Shown: piece after piece, positions 27,869 to 36,925 of the stretch | Numbering within the stretch: position 1 is the first letter of the stretch | Layout of the letters: each line of letters opens with the position of its first letter | NCBI RefSeq assembly: GCF_016654005.1 | Contig: NZ_JAEPWN010000001.1 | Coordinates: 186,001-250,000, forward strand | Length of the DNA stretch: 64,000 bases | Direction: 5' to 3' | From: Brevundimonas nasdae | Lineage (GTDB): Bacteria; Pseudomonadota; Alphaproteobacteria; Caulobacterales; Caulobacteraceae | The notes under the pieces: model-generated | Told to the model about the DNA's origin: nothing | Database searches by the model: none | Seen by the model: the letters and a program-made list of their open reading frames with translations, nothing else | Made by a program: the position numbers and the translations under genes

Positions 27869-28615
27869 TCAGCTCGGCATCAGGGCGCGGATCACCAAGG
27901 CTGATGACGGACGTCCGCTGACGCCGCGCGCCGGATCGACGATGACCCGCAGTTCGCCGCGCATATAGGTGACCGAGGCGCGGTCGCCCTCGGCGATGGT
28001 GATCTTGCGCAGGCGGCTGACCTGTTCGCGGGTCGAGGGGCTGCGGGCCACGCGGATCACGGCGTCGGTGGTGACGATCAGGGCCTCGACGCACAGGGCC
28101 TCGGACTGGCTGCCCGCCAGGTCGATCTGGATCAGACGGCCCAGCGCCTCGCTGACCAGGCCGCTGCGACGGGCCATCAGGTTGAACAGCTGGATCGGAC
28201 CCAGGTCCGGCGTCTCCAGACGCGTGGCCTCGCCCGCCAGCGAGACGGGCGACCCCTGGGGCGTGCGTGTCGAATACAGGGTGATGCCGCCGTCGGAGGT
28301 GACGCGCAGAATTTGGTCGCCGTTGTCGTTGCGGTAGATGATGTCGCCGCGCGGGGCGGCGGTCGGCCGCAGCACCCAGACCTCTGCGGACCGCTCGAAC
28401 CGCAGCAGCGGTCGGGGGCCCGAGCTGTCCAGCACGAACGCCTGCCCGGCGCCGGAGACATAGCGTCCGCTCTCCGGCGTGCTGCGACGTGTCTGCGCCG
28501 CCGCGTCGCACGCATAGATTGTGAGGGCGAGTGTCAGCAAGGCGACGATGGCGGTGAGCCCCATCGCCGTCAGGCCTGGCGATTTTTTCGCCGTGACAGT
28601 CGCCGTCAACTTCAT
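27869..28615 (-). CDS. Secreted hypothetical protein, DUF4908-like
   Basis: A 248-residue exported protein with a long N-terminal hydrophobic signal (TAMGLTAIVALLTLALTIYACDAAAQ). The mature region (YVSGAGQAFVLDSSGPRPLLRFE; GDIIYRNDNGDQILRVTSDGGITLY) resembles the DUF4908 proteins of Caulobacterales. That assignment is from memory of the family and is moderate. No function is known. It is convergent with gloB. Confidence 0.78.
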   Translation of the reverse strand: MKLTATVTAKKSPGLTAMGLTAIVALLTLALTIYACDAAAQTRRSTPESGRYVSGAGQAFVLDSSGPRPLLRFERSAEVWVLRPTAAPRGDIIYRNDNGDQILRVTSDGGITLYSTRTPQGSPVSLAGEATRLETPDLGPIQLFNLMARRSGLVSEALGRLIQIDLAGSQSEALCVEALIVTTDAVIRVARSPSTREQVSRLRKITIAEGDRASVTYMRGELRVIVDPARGVSGRPSSALVIRALMPS

Positions 28616-28665
28616 GAGACTTTGGATGAAACCCGCACGAGGCGGATTTTAGGCGAAGGTGCGAT

Positions 28666-29391
28666 TCAGCCGACCAGGTATTGACCGCCGTTCAACGAGA
28701 GTGTGCAGCCTGTGACATATCCGGCACGCTCTCCGACCAGCCAGGACACCATGTCGGCGATCTCCTCGCCCTTGCCCAGTCGCCCGACGGGAATCTGGCT
28801 GATGATGGCGTCCAGCACCTTGGCGTCCATGGCGCCGACCATTTCGGTGTCGATATAGCCGGGCGCGATGCAGTTGACGGTGACGCCCTTGCGCGCGTTC
28901 TCCAGCGCCAGCGCCTTGGTGAAGCCGATCATCCCGGCCTTGGCCGCGGAATAGTTGGTCTGGCCGATCTGGCCCTTCTGGCCGTTGATCGAGGAGATGT
29001 TGACGATGCGGCCGTGGCCCCGGTCGCGCATGCCGTTGATGACCTGGCGCGTCATGTTGAAGACGCTGTCCATATTGACGCGGATCACGTCGGACCATTG
29101 GTCGTGGCTCATCTTGTGGAAGAAGCCGTCGCGGGTGATGCCCGCATTATTGACCAGGATATCGATGGGACCCAGCTGGTCCTCGACCTCCTTCACCGCG
29201 CGGGCGCAGTCTTCGAAACTGCCGACATTGCCCTTTACGACGGTGACGCCCAGCGCCTTGGCCGTCGCCTGCGCGGCCTCGTCATTGCCGGAATAGCCGG
29301 CGGCGACGCTGATGCCGTCCTCGCTCAGTCTCTGAACAATGGCCTTGCCGATGCCCCTGGTGCCGCCGGTCACGAAAGCTACGCGCGCCAT
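28666..29391 (-). CDS. phaB: Acetoacetyl-CoA reductase
   Basis: A 241-residue short-chain dehydrogenase. The NADPH loop is TGGTRGIGKAI, the active site SSINGQ...YSAAKAGMIGF supplies the Ser-Tyr-Lys triad, and NNAGITRDGFFHKMSHDQW is typical of PhaB, which makes 3-hydroxybutyryl-CoA for polyhydroxybutyrate. Similar FabG proteins cannot be fully excluded. No phaA or phaC lies nearby. It is preceded by a terminator hairpin of the upstream alcohol dehydrogenase gene, so it has its own promoter. Confidence 0.9.
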   Translation of the reverse strand: MARVAFVTGGTRGIGKAIVQRLSEDGISVAAGYSGNDEAAQATAKALGVTVVKGNVGSFEDCARAVKEVEDQLGPIDILVNNAGITRDGFFHKMSHDQWSDVIRVNMDSVFNMTRQVINGMRDRGHGRIVNISSINGQKGQIGQTNYSAAKAGMIGFTKALALENARKGVTVNCIAPGYIDTEMVGAMDAKVLDAIISQIPVGRLGKGEEIADMVSWLVGERAGYVTGCTLSLNGGQYLVG

Positions 29392-29472
29392 GATTGTTCC
29401 TTGTCCCTTGTTGCCCGTCTGTGCGGGATCACAGGTTTAAAGGTGTAACGACGCACAGGTTGCACGCAAGAA

Positions 29473-29495
29473 CCGATTTCCGTTACGGAAACCGG
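29473..29495 (-). terminator. Terminator-like hairpin after alcohol dehydrogenase gene
   Basis: Stem CCGATTTCCG (29473-29482) / CGGAAACCGG (29486-29495) with one mismatch and a TTA loop. On the minus strand it is followed by TTCTTGCG. It lies between the alcohol dehydrogenase gene and phaB. Confidence 0.55.
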
Positions 29496-29537
29496 CTCCT
29501 TCAGCATCTTGGCTCAGACGGACGTTTGGCCGCAGGC

Positions 29538-30602
29538 TCAGGCGGCCAGTTTCTCCATGTCCAGCACGAAGCGGTAGCGGACGTCGGACTTCTCCATCCG
29601 CTCATAGGCCTCGTTGATCCGGTCGGGCGCGATCAGTTCGATGTCGCAGGCGATGCCGTGCTCGGCGCAGAAGTCCAGCATCTCCTGCGTTTCGCGGATG
29701 CCCCCGATCAGCGACCCGGCGATGCGGCGGCGGCGGCGAAGCAGCGGCAGGGCGAAGACCGGCAGGCCCTCGGTCGTCAGACCCAGCATGACCATGGTGC
29801 CGTCGCGCGCCAGCAGTTGAACATGGTTGGCGATCTCATGCGTGGCCGAGACGGTGTTGATGATCAGATCGAACTTCTCGGCCGCCGCCTTCATCGCATC
29901 CTTGTCGGAGTTGATCAGGAAATGTTTGGCGCCCATCCGCTCGGCGTCGGCCTTCTTGCGGTCCGAGGTCGACAGAACCGTGACCTCGGCGCCCAGGGCG
30001 GCGGCCAGCTTGACCGCCATGTGGCCCAGCCCGCCCAGGCCGATCACCGCGACCTTGGATCCTGGCCCGACCTTCCACTCCCTCAGCGGCGACCAGGTGG
30101 TGATGCCCGCGCACAGCAGGGGGGCTGCGGCGTCCAGCGGCAGGCTGTCGGGAATGCGCAGCACATAGTTCTGATCGACCACGATGGCGTTGGAATATCC
30201 GCCCTGGGTGATGGTCTGGCTGACGGCGGCGCCCTTGGGGTCGGGCGAGCCATAGGTCTGGGTCATGCCCGGCACGCAATACTGCTCCTCACCCTCGACA
30301 CAGGCGGGGCAGGTGCGGCAGCTGTCGACCATGCAGCCCACGCCGACGCGGTCGCCTTCCTTGAAACGGGTGACATTGGCGCCGACCGCCGTGACCACGC
30401 CCGCGATCTCGTGACCCGGCACGATGGGATAGCGGGTCCCGCCCAGATCATTCTTGGCGATATGCAGGTCCGAGTGGCAGACGCCCGAATATTTGATGGC
30501 GATGGCCACATCGTCCGGCCCCGGATCGCGCCGCTCGAAGCTGTAGGGCGACAGCGGCTGGTCGGAAGCGGTCGCGGCGAAGGCGCGCGTGGCGATCGGC
30601 AT
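29538..30602 (-). CDS. Zinc-dependent alcohol dehydrogenase (YahK/CAD-like)
   Basis: A 354-residue medium-chain dehydrogenase. The catalytic zinc site is in YSGVCHSDLHIAKND and VPGHEIAGVV; the structural zinc site SCRTCPACVEGEEQYC has the four Cys spacing C-x2-C-x2-C-x7-C. The nucleotide fold reads VIGLGGLGHMAVKLAAALGAEV followed by a STSDRKK segment, favouring NADP(H). Such enzymes reduce a broad range of aldehydes. It is a single-gene unit. Confidence 0.92.
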   Translation of the reverse strand: MPIATRAFAATASDQPLSPYSFERRDPGPDDVAIAIKYSGVCHSDLHIAKNDLGGTRYPIVPGHEIAGVVTAVGANVTRFKEGDRVGVGCMVDSCRTCPACVEGEEQYCVPGMTQTYGSPDPKGAAVSQTITQGGYSNAIVVDQNYVLRIPDSLPLDAAAPLLCAGITTWSPLREWKVGPGSKVAVIGLGGLGHMAVKLAAALGAEVTVLSTSDRKKADAERMGAKHFLINSDKDAMKAAAEKFDLIINTVSATHEIANHVQLLARDGTMVMLGLTTEGLPVFALPLLRRRRRIAGSLIGGIRETQEMLDFCAEHGIACDIELIAPDRINEAYERMEKSDVRYRFVLDMEKLAA

Positions 30603-30679
30603 GGGGAAGTCCTTCAGGCTTGGCGGGAAGCGAGCCTCAGATGTGGCCCGCCCCGACCGACCGCAAGACGACGCCCGGT

Positions 30680-31429
30680 CTATTTCAGCTTGGCGATCAG
30701 CGCCTGGGCCGCCGCCGGGTTCCGGACCTTAGCGCCGGAGATGAAGTAGGCGAAGACGTCGCCGCGCTTGGCCCAGGCTTTCGCCTGTTTCGCCACGGCG
30801 TCCAGTTCTTCGCCGGTCATGCCGATGGGTTCGTCCTCGCGGCTGGACATCAGGCGGGCGTAGGTGAAGTCGGCGGTCGCCTCGTCGATCTGGGGCCAGG
30901 TCGGCTCCTCGTCGTCGACGGCATAGACGATGGCCGCGCCGTACTGGCGGGCCAGATCATAGAACTGCTCGGTGGCGAAGCTGGGATTGCGAACCTCCAG
31001 CGCATGACGCAGCCGCACCCCGTCCTTCTCCTTGGGCAACAGCTTCAGGAAGCCTTCGAAATCCACGGGGTCGAACTTTTTCGTCCCCATGAACTGCCAG
31101 TTGATCGGCCCCAGCTTGTCGCCCAGCTCCGTCAGCCCCTGCGACAGGAACTTGTCAAAGCTTTCGCCGCCTTCGGCCAGCACCTTGCGATTGGTGCAGT
31201 AGCGGCTGGCCTTGACCGAGAACACGAAGCCGGCGGGGGTCTCGTCGCGCCATTTGCGCCAGCTGTCGGGCTTGAAGGTCGAGTAATAGGTGCCGTTGAT
31301 CTCGATCGAGGTCAGCTTGGACGCGGCGTATTCCAGCTCGCGTTTCTGGACCAGGCCGTCGGGATAGAAGACCCCGCGCCACGGTTCGAAGGTCCAGCCG
31401 CCGATGCCTGCATAGATGGAACCTGACAT
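30680..31429 (-). CDS. DUF72 family protein (YecE-like)
   Basis: A 249-residue DUF72 TIM-barrel protein. The N-terminal IYAGIGGWTFEPWRGVFYPDG, SIEINGTYYS, and FVFSVKASRYCTN are family signatures; LEVRNPSF and FTYARLMSSRED occur later. Biochemical activity is not established for the family. It is monocistronic. Confidence 0.92.
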   Translation of the reverse strand: MSGSIYAGIGGWTFEPWRGVFYPDGLVQKRELEYAASKLTSIEINGTYYSTFKPDSWRKWRDETPAGFVFSVKASRYCTNRKVLAEGGESFDKFLSQGLTELGDKLGPINWQFMGTKKFDPVDFEGFLKLLPKEKDGVRLRHALEVRNPSFATEQFYDLARQYGAAIVYAVDDEEPTWPQIDEATADFTYARLMSSREDEPIGMTGEELDAVAKQAKAWAKRGDVFAYFISGAKVRNPAAAQALIAKLK

Positions 31430-31531
31430 GGCCGCGCCTCTTTGATCGCCGCTGAAATGATCCTCTGTCGATACTGCAACCGGCGAGGCGAGGAAACGGT
31501 TCGCGGTTTTAGGGCCTGATCGATAGCGGGA

Positions 31532-32194
31532 TCACGGGGCGGCGGGCTGCGACGGCGTCGTCGATGCTGTTACGGGCGATGAGGCTTCGTTCAGGCTGTT
31601 GGCCGCCATCCTCTGCGGCAGAGCAATGCTGAGGGCCGCCAGGGCGATATATATGGCGACGTGCAGCCCGACCGTCGTGGCGAACAGCCAGGCGCGGCGA
31701 GTCAGGGCCGCTGGCACGATCAGCGCCAGATACAGCAACTGGTTCTGGCCATAGATGAGCAGCAGATGCGTGGCGTCCGCCTGCCCCCATTTCATCCACA
31801 CAGTCGCGCCGGTCATCAGCAGATTGGTCAGAACCAGCAACAGCAGCACGGCCCGCTTGTTGGCCCAGAAATGCTGGTCCATGCTGGCGACGCGGTCCTC
31901 GGCGTCGGGGAAGATCAGGCTGGCGGCGATGAAATAGATCAGGGCCACCACCAGACCCGCCACCAGCAGGCCATAGCTGTAGGGGGCGTTATTGAAACTG
32001 ACCCAGGCCGAGTCCCAGAAGGTCACGATGTCCAGCGCTGCGAACACCGCCAGCAGCGGCGTCTTCCAGCCGATCGGGATGGATTTGCGATGCTTGAAGG
32101 CGCGGGCCGCGCCCGTGGCCATGACGGCGACCGACAGGCCCAGGATCAGGCCGTAGAAACTGAAAAAGAACTCGAACGCGGTCACTTCGCTCAT
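31532..32194 (-). CDS. Polytopic membrane protein of unknown function
   Basis: A 220-residue protein with about six transmembrane helices (including FEFFFSFYGLILGLSVAVMA, LLVAGLVVALIYFIAAS and AVLLLLVLTNLLMTGATVW), a short charged loop (FPDAEDRVASMDQHFWANKR), and a Ser/Thr/Pro tail. I do not recognise the family. It is divergent from the secreted protein at 32266. Confidence 0.75.
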   Translation of the reverse strand: MSEVTAFEFFFSFYGLILGLSVAVMATGAARAFKHRKSIPIGWKTPLLAVFAALDIVTFWDSAWVSFNNAPYSYGLLVAGLVVALIYFIAASLIFPDAEDRVASMDQHFWANKRAVLLLLVLTNLLMTGATVWMKWGQADATHLLLIYGQNQLLYLALIVPAALTRRAWLFATTVGLHVAIYIALAALSIALPQRMAANSLNEASSPVTASTTPSQPAAP

Positions 32195-32265
32195 CCCCCA
32201 TGACGAGCCGCAGCCTTAGGCGCAGAAACGGCGTTTCGTCACTCAAAACCCGTTAGGCTGATGCG

Positions 32266-33021
32266 ATGATTCTGCCCGTCCTCTTGTCCGCCCTGTTGCA
32301 AGCCGCCGCCGCGCCTTCCGCCGAGGTGCAGTTGCAGCCCCTGAAGCTTGTCGACGACTTCGCCTGCACGGCCGATAGCCGCTGGTGTGTGGGCTTGCTG
32401 GAAGGGGCGGCGGGCGACGATACGGCCGTGCGGCCTGTGGTGCGCGCCGACTTGTCCGCCCTGCCGGGCGCGACGGGCGACGTGAGCTATGGGCAGGAAA
32501 CCTATCAACCCTGGACCAGCCTGATGTCGCTGGCCGACGGCGGGTTTCTGGCCGGTGTCGATGTGGGCTCCAGCGCCATGTATTCCGGCGGCGGGGGTCA
32601 GGCGTCGACGGTGGCGCTGTATCGTCTGGATGCGGCGGGCGATGCGATGGGCGGCCCGGTCCTGACCGTTCCGCTCATGTCCTCGGTGCTGATCCGCGCC
32701 TGTTTTGGCGAAAAGGACATGAAGCAGCGCGCCGGGGCCTGTCACGACGAATACAGTTTCGAAGGCAAGCTGACGGCGGCGCCGAACGCCGGGTCCGGCG
32801 TCATGCCGACCCTGATCTATGCGACCGCCGCGACCGCCTTTCCGCGCGGCGTGTCGCGGTCCAAGGACTCGCTGGAGAATCCGCCGTTGAAGCCTGCCGA
32901 TCTGGTCGCCACGCGCGATCCGACCTGCAGTTTCGAACGGCGCTTCACCTTCGACGCCGCGACCGGCGTCTATCAACCCGACCGCCCCCTGCCGGACTGT
33001 TCCGACTATACGGTCCCGTGA
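32266..33021 (+). CDS. Secreted hypothetical protein
   Basis: A 251-residue protein with a short signal peptide (MILPVLLSALLQAAAAPSA) and a mature region containing six Cys, some likely paired (DDFACTADSRWCVG; IRACFGEKDMKQRAGACHDEY; DPTCSFERRF). No domain is recognised. It ends 3 bp before the convergent gshA stop codon. Confidence 0.72.
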   Translation: MILPVLLSALLQAAAAPSAEVQLQPLKLVDDFACTADSRWCVGLLEGAAGDDTAVRPVVRADLSALPGATGDVSYGQETYQPWTSLMSLADGGFLAGVDVGSSAMYSGGGGQASTVALYRLDAAGDAMGGPVLTVPLMSSVLIRACFGEKDMKQRAGACHDEYSFEGKLTAAPNAGSGVMPTLIYATAATAFPRGVSRSKDSLENPPLKPADLVATRDPTCSFERRFTFDAATGVYQPDRPLPDCSDYTVP

Positions 33022-33024
33022 GGT

Positions 33025-34386
33025 TCAGTAGGCGAAATCGGCGTAGATCCGCTTCACATCGCCCTGCCAGGCGCCGTGGTACAGGTCCAGCAGGCGTTCG
33101 GCCGGGGTGATCCCGCTGTCGGCGATGTCTTCCAGTTCGGACAGATAGCCGCGCTCGTCCACCATGCCGCCCGAGAATTTGGCGCGGTTCTTCAGACCCT
33201 GTTTGGCGATGTTGACCAGGTCGACGGCGATGTCGCGCACGCTGCGGCCCGCGACTTCCGCCTTCAGGCCCAGACGGGTCACGTCGCGGCGCAGGCGTTC
33301 GTGGTCGGCGATGTCCCAGTCCTTGACCAGATCCCAGGCCGCGGCCAGCGACGGGGCGTCGTACAGGACCCCGGCCCACAGGGCGGGCAGGGCGCAGATG
33401 CGGCTCCAGGGACCGCCGTCGGCGCCGCGCATCTCCAGATAGGCCTTCAGCCGCACCTCGGGGAAGAGGGTGGTCAGATGGTCGTTCCAGTCCTTGATGG
33501 TCGGATATTCGCCGGGCAGGGCAGGCAGTTTGCCCGCCTGGAAATCACGGAACGACTGGCCAGAGGCGTCAACGTAATGGCCGCCCCGCTTGGCGAAATA
33601 CATCGGCGTGTCCAGAGCGTAGTCGGCGTAGCGCTCAAACCCGAAACCGTCGTCGTACACGAAGCCCAGCATGCCCGTGCGGTCGGCGTCGGTGTCGGTC
33701 CAGACGTTGGCGCGGGCCGACAGGAAGCCGTTGGGCCGTCCCTCGGTGAAGGGCGAACAGGCGAACAGGGCCGTGGCGATGGGCTGAAGCGCCAGCGAGG
33801 TGCGGAACTTCAGCACCATGTCGGCTTCTGAATCGAAATCCAGGTTCGCCTGGATGGTGCAGGTGCGCAGCATCATGTCCAGGCCCAGCGACCCGACCTT
33901 GGGCATATAGGCGCGCATGATGTCGTAACGGCCCTTGGGCATCACCGGCACCTGCTCGCGGGTCCACAGCGGGTCGAACCCGGCGCCCAGGAAGCCCACG
34001 CCGATCTGATCGGCGACCTGTTTGACCTCCATCAGATGCTGGCCGGTCTCGTTGCAGATGTCGTGGATGGTCAGAAGCGGCGCGCCCGACAGCTCCAGCT
34101 GGCCGCCCGGCTCCAGGCTGACCGAGGCGGTGAAGCCTTCGTTGTTCTTGCGTTCCAGACCGATCAGGACGCCGTTTTCCTCGACCGGCGCCCAGCCGAA
34201 GCGCTGCAGGCCCTCCAGCATGGCCTTGATGCCGTTCGCGCCTTCATAGGCGGGACGCGCCAGGGTGGTCTTGTCGAAGCCGAACTTCTCGTGCTCGGCG
34301 CCGATGCGCCATTGATCCTTGGGCTTGGCGCCCTTGGACATGGCCTCGATCAGGGCGTCCCGGGTCAGCGGCGCGTTTTCGGACAT
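33025..34386 (-). CDS. gshA: Glutamate-cysteine ligase (plant/alphaproteobacterial type)
   Basis: A 453-residue ligase of the GCS2 type that makes gamma-glutamylcysteine, the first step of glutathione synthesis. IGAEHEKFGFD opens the ATP-grasp-like fold, with SLEPGGQLELSGAP, MLRTCTIQANLDFDSEADM and YLEMRGADGGPW as active-site segments. The type is that of plants and proteobacteria rather than E. coli GshA. It lies downstream of rsmE, a common alphaproteobacterial pairing, but is separated from it by a 184-bp gap with a tandem repeat. Confidence 0.95.
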   Translation of the reverse strand: MSENAPLTRDALIEAMSKGAKPKDQWRIGAEHEKFGFDKTTLARPAYEGANGIKAMLEGLQRFGWAPVEENGVLIGLERKNNEGFTASVSLEPGGQLELSGAPLLTIHDICNETGQHLMEVKQVADQIGVGFLGAGFDPLWTREQVPVMPKGRYDIMRAYMPKVGSLGLDMMLRTCTIQANLDFDSEADMVLKFRTSLALQPIATALFACSPFTEGRPNGFLSARANVWTDTDADRTGMLGFVYDDGFGFERYADYALDTPMYFAKRGGHYVDASGQSFRDFQAGKLPALPGEYPTIKDWNDHLTTLFPEVRLKAYLEMRGADGGPWSRICALPALWAGVLYDAPSLAAAWDLVKDWDIADHERLRRDVTRLGLKAEVAGRSVRDIAVDLVNIAKQGLKNRAKFSGGMVDERGYLSELEDIADSGITPAERLLDLYHGAWQGDVKRIYADFAY

Positions 34387-34479
34387 GCAGTATAGCCCCT
34401 CTCCGGCGCAACCATCGCGACGGCGTGTCGCGCTAGATGGGCGAGGTTGTCGCCATGCTCAAGAGGGCGGGCTTTCTTT

Positions 34480-34517
34480 CCCTAACGCTCGCCGCGCGGC
34501 GGCTCGCTGCTTGAGGG
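34480..34517. repeat. 38-bp GC-rich direct repeat, copy 1
   Basis: First of two identical 38-bp copies with period 47 bp. It begins CCCTAACGCTCG and ends GCTGCTTGAGGG, with a 12-bp perfect palindrome CGCCGCGCGGCG in the middle. The 9-bp spacer to copy 2 (GGTCTTTTC) holds a short T-rich stretch, so the pair might act as a terminator between rsmE and gshA. Confidence 0.85.
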
Positions 34518-34526
34518 GGTCTTTTC

Positions 34527-34564
34527 CCCTAACGCTCGCCGCGCGGCGGCTCGCTGCTTGAGGG
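34527..34564. repeat. 38-bp GC-rich direct repeat, copy 2
   Basis: The second copy, identical over 38 bp to that at 34480, with the same central palindrome CGCCGCGCGGCG. It ends 6 bp from the rsmE stop codon on the minus strand. Confidence 0.85.
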
Positions 34565-34569
34565 CGAAC

Positions 34570-35289
34570 TTATCGTTCCCAATCGCCAACAGCCGCCTGC
34601 CAAAGCGTCATGGCGGCGATGGCGGCGGTGTCGGCGCGCAGGATGCGCGGGCCCAGTGAAACGGCGGTGGTGAAGGGCAGGGACCGCAGCCGCTCGCCTT
34701 CTTCCGGCGAGAAACCGCCCTCGGGGCCGATCAGGATGGACCAGGGGCCTTCGCCTGCCTCACGCAGCGCGGTCATCGCTGGCGCGCCGCCGGTTTCGTC
34801 GCAGAACATCAGGCGCCGCCCGTCCTCCCAGCCGTCCAGAACCGCATCCAGCTTGACCGGATCATCGACGACGGGGACATCCAGACGCCCGGTCTGTTCG
34901 GCGGCCTCCTCGGCGATGGCGTCCAGCCGGTCCAGGCGGATGCGGTCGGCATTGGTGCGTTTGGTCAGGACCAGCCGCACGCGGCGCGCGCCCAGTTCGG
35001 CGGCCTTTTCCACGATGGTCTCGACGCGGGCCTTCTTCACCACCGCGACGATCAGCTCCAGATCGGGACCATAGGTCTGGGGCCGCATCTGTTCCTCGGC
35101 GCGAAGGATGACGCCCTTCTTCAGCACCTCGGCGACCGATGCGCGCCATTCGCCGTGACGGCCGTTGAACACCAACAGGTCGTCGCCGACCTTCAGCCGC
35201 ATCACCTGGGTCAGATAGCGGGACTGGTCCAGCGTGGGCGCGACGGGGGCGGCGGGCGCAAGGTCGCCCTGAACATGCAGACGGATCAT
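34570..35289 (-). CDS. rsmE: 16S rRNA (uracil1498-N3)-methyltransferase
   Basis: A 239-residue SPOUT methyltransferase that modifies U1498 of 16S rRNA. An N-terminal PUA-like region (DQSRYLTQVMRLKVGDDLLVFNGRHGEW) precedes the knotted domain with KKARVETIVEKAAELGARRVRLVLTKR, ILIGPEGGFSPEEGERL and SLGPRILRADTAAIAAM. I chose the Met at 35289 (MIRLHVQGD); a longer form from 35325 adds 12 basic residues. It lies upstream of gshA on the same strand. Confidence 0.96.
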   Translation of the reverse strand: MIRLHVQGDLAPAAPVAPTLDQSRYLTQVMRLKVGDDLLVFNGRHGEWRASVAEVLKKGVILRAEEQMRPQTYGPDLELIVAVVKKARVETIVEKAAELGARRVRLVLTKRTNADRIRLDRLDAIAEEAAEQTGRLDVPVVDDPVKLDAVLDGWEDGRRLMFCDETGGAPAMTALREAGEGPWSILIGPEGGFSPEEGERLRSLPFTTAVSLGPRILRADTAAIAAMTLWQAAVGDWER

Positions 35290-35387
35290 GGCGCGTGCAT
35301 ATCGCGGTTTCGGCGCCTGAACCAATCCCTGACGGCGGGTTCGCAGCCGATGTGGAACGTCGCCCCGTCCCTGGCGTTTGTCTGGCC

Positions 35388-36920
35388 ATGTTCACAACCT
35401 TGGCTGTTGCCGCGCGCGACCGAAAACGTCTGACGGAGATATCGGGCATCGCGGCCCGTTTCGGGCTGGGCGCCGTCCTGGCGCGGCTGGGTCTGGGTGG
35501 GGGCGGCGCGGACGACGAGGGGGGCGAGCCGCTGTCGCGCCGCACGCGTCAGGCGCTGGAGGCGCTGGGGCCGACCTTCATCAAACTGGGTCAGATCCTG
35601 TCGACGCGGTCCGACCTCTTGCCGCCGGACTGGATCGAAGAGTTCGAGCAGTTGCAGAGCAACGGCGTGACGCTGGATTTCGACGTCCTGCGCACGGACG
35701 TTGAGGCCGCCCTGGGCGGGCCGCCGGAGCTGGTCTTCTCCCGGTTCGACGTGACGCCTCTGGCCGCCGCCTCCATCGCCCAGGTCCATCGCGCGGCCCT
35801 GCAGGACGGAACCGAGGTGGTGCTTAAGATCCGCCGCCCCGGCGTTCGTCCCCGCGTCGAGGCCGACCTGCGCCTGATCGCCGAACTGGCGCGCAAGGCC
35901 GAACAGGCCAGCGCCGAGATCGCCCGCTACCGCCCCCGCGCCCTGGTCGCCCAGTTGTCCGAGGCCATGCTGGACGAGCTGGATTTCACCACCGAGGGCC
36001 GCAACACCGACCGTTTCGCCGCCGACTTCGCACGCAACCGCGACGTGGTAATTCCCGCCGTCTATTGGGACTACACCACCGACCGGGTGCTGGTTCAGGA
36101 CTATCTGGACGGGATCGCCCCGATTGACGCAGAGCGGCTGCGGGCGGGCGGCGTCGATCCCCATCGACTGGCCCAGATCGGGGCGGACGCGGTTCTGGAC
36201 ATGGTTCTGGTCAACGGGCGGTTCCACGCCGACCCGCATCCCGGCAATCTTCGGGGCATGGCGGGCGACCGGGTGGGGCTGCTGGACTTCGGCATGGTGG
36301 GCACGGTCACGCCGCGCCGCCGGGCCGAGCTTATCAGTTTCGTCCAGGCGCTGGCAGGCAGCGACGCCCAGCGGATGGCCGAGGTTCTGGCTGACTGGAC
36401 CGAAGGGGCCGATGTCCCGTCGCAAAGCCTGACGGCAGGCGCGGAGCGGCTGATCGCGCGCCACGGAAACGGTGATGTCGACTTGCCCGCCATCGTCGCC
36501 GACCTGATGGCCCTGATGCGCCAGGAGCGGGTCGCGGCGCCGCCGGACCTGATGCTGATCCTCAAGGCCCTGGTCACCATCGAGGGGGTGCTGTCGCGCG
36601 TCGATCCCCAGTTTGATCTGGTGCGGGCGATGAGCGGCGCCTGGAAACGGGTGGTGTTCTCGCGGCGCAGTCTGGGAGCGGTGCAGAACCAGGTGATCGG
36701 CGCCCTTCTGGACCTGTCTGCGTCAGGCGGCGACCTGCCGCGCATCATTCGCGCGGTGTCGCGGCGTCTGCTGGAGGAACCGGGCAAGCAGGCCGGGGTT
36801 TCTGATGGGCAGACAGCCCAGGCCGTGGCGAAGGCCGGGCGCTGGATCGGCGTGTCGATCCTGGGCGCGGGCGGGATGGTGGCCCTGGCCCTGATCGCAG
36901 GGGCGTGGCTGGGCCGCTGA
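35388..36920 (+). CDS. ubiB: ABC1/UbiB-family atypical kinase
   Basis: A 510-residue UbiB protein that supports ubiquinone synthesis. The family KxGQ motif is in FIKLGQILSTRSDLLP, the Ala-rich nucleotide loop is in LAAASIAQVHRAAL, the lysine in EVVLKIRRPGV and the catalytic region in NGRFHADPHPGNL and LLDFGMVGTV. One C-terminal membrane helix (SILGAGGMVALALIAGAWLG) anchors it. The ATG at 35388 is preferred; upstream in-frame starts lack support. It is divergent from rsmE. Confidence 0.95.
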   Translation: MFTTLAVAARDRKRLTEISGIAARFGLGAVLARLGLGGGGADDEGGEPLSRRTRQALEALGPTFIKLGQILSTRSDLLPPDWIEEFEQLQSNGVTLDFDVLRTDVEAALGGPPELVFSRFDVTPLAAASIAQVHRAALQDGTEVVLKIRRPGVRPRVEADLRLIAELARKAEQASAEIARYRPRALVAQLSEAMLDELDFTTEGRNTDRFAADFARNRDVVIPAVYWDYTTDRVLVQDYLDGIAPIDAERLRAGGVDPHRLAQIGADAVLDMVLVNGRFHADPHPGNLRGMAGDRVGLLDFGMVGTVTPRRRAELISFVQALAGSDAQRMAEVLADWTEGADVPSQSLTAGAERLIARHGNGDVDLPAIVADLMALMRQERVAAPPDLMLILKALVTIEGVLSRVDPQFDLVRAMSGAWKRVVFSRRSLGAVQNQVIGALLDLSASGGDLPRIIRAVSRRLLEEPGKQAGVSDGQTAQAVAKAGRWIGVSILGAGGMVALALIAGAWLGR

Positions 36921-36925
36921 GGCGG

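Noticed and set aside
34480..34564. Two 38-bp repeats considered as a CRISPR array
   Set aside because: Only two units, a 9-bp spacer, and no cas genes.
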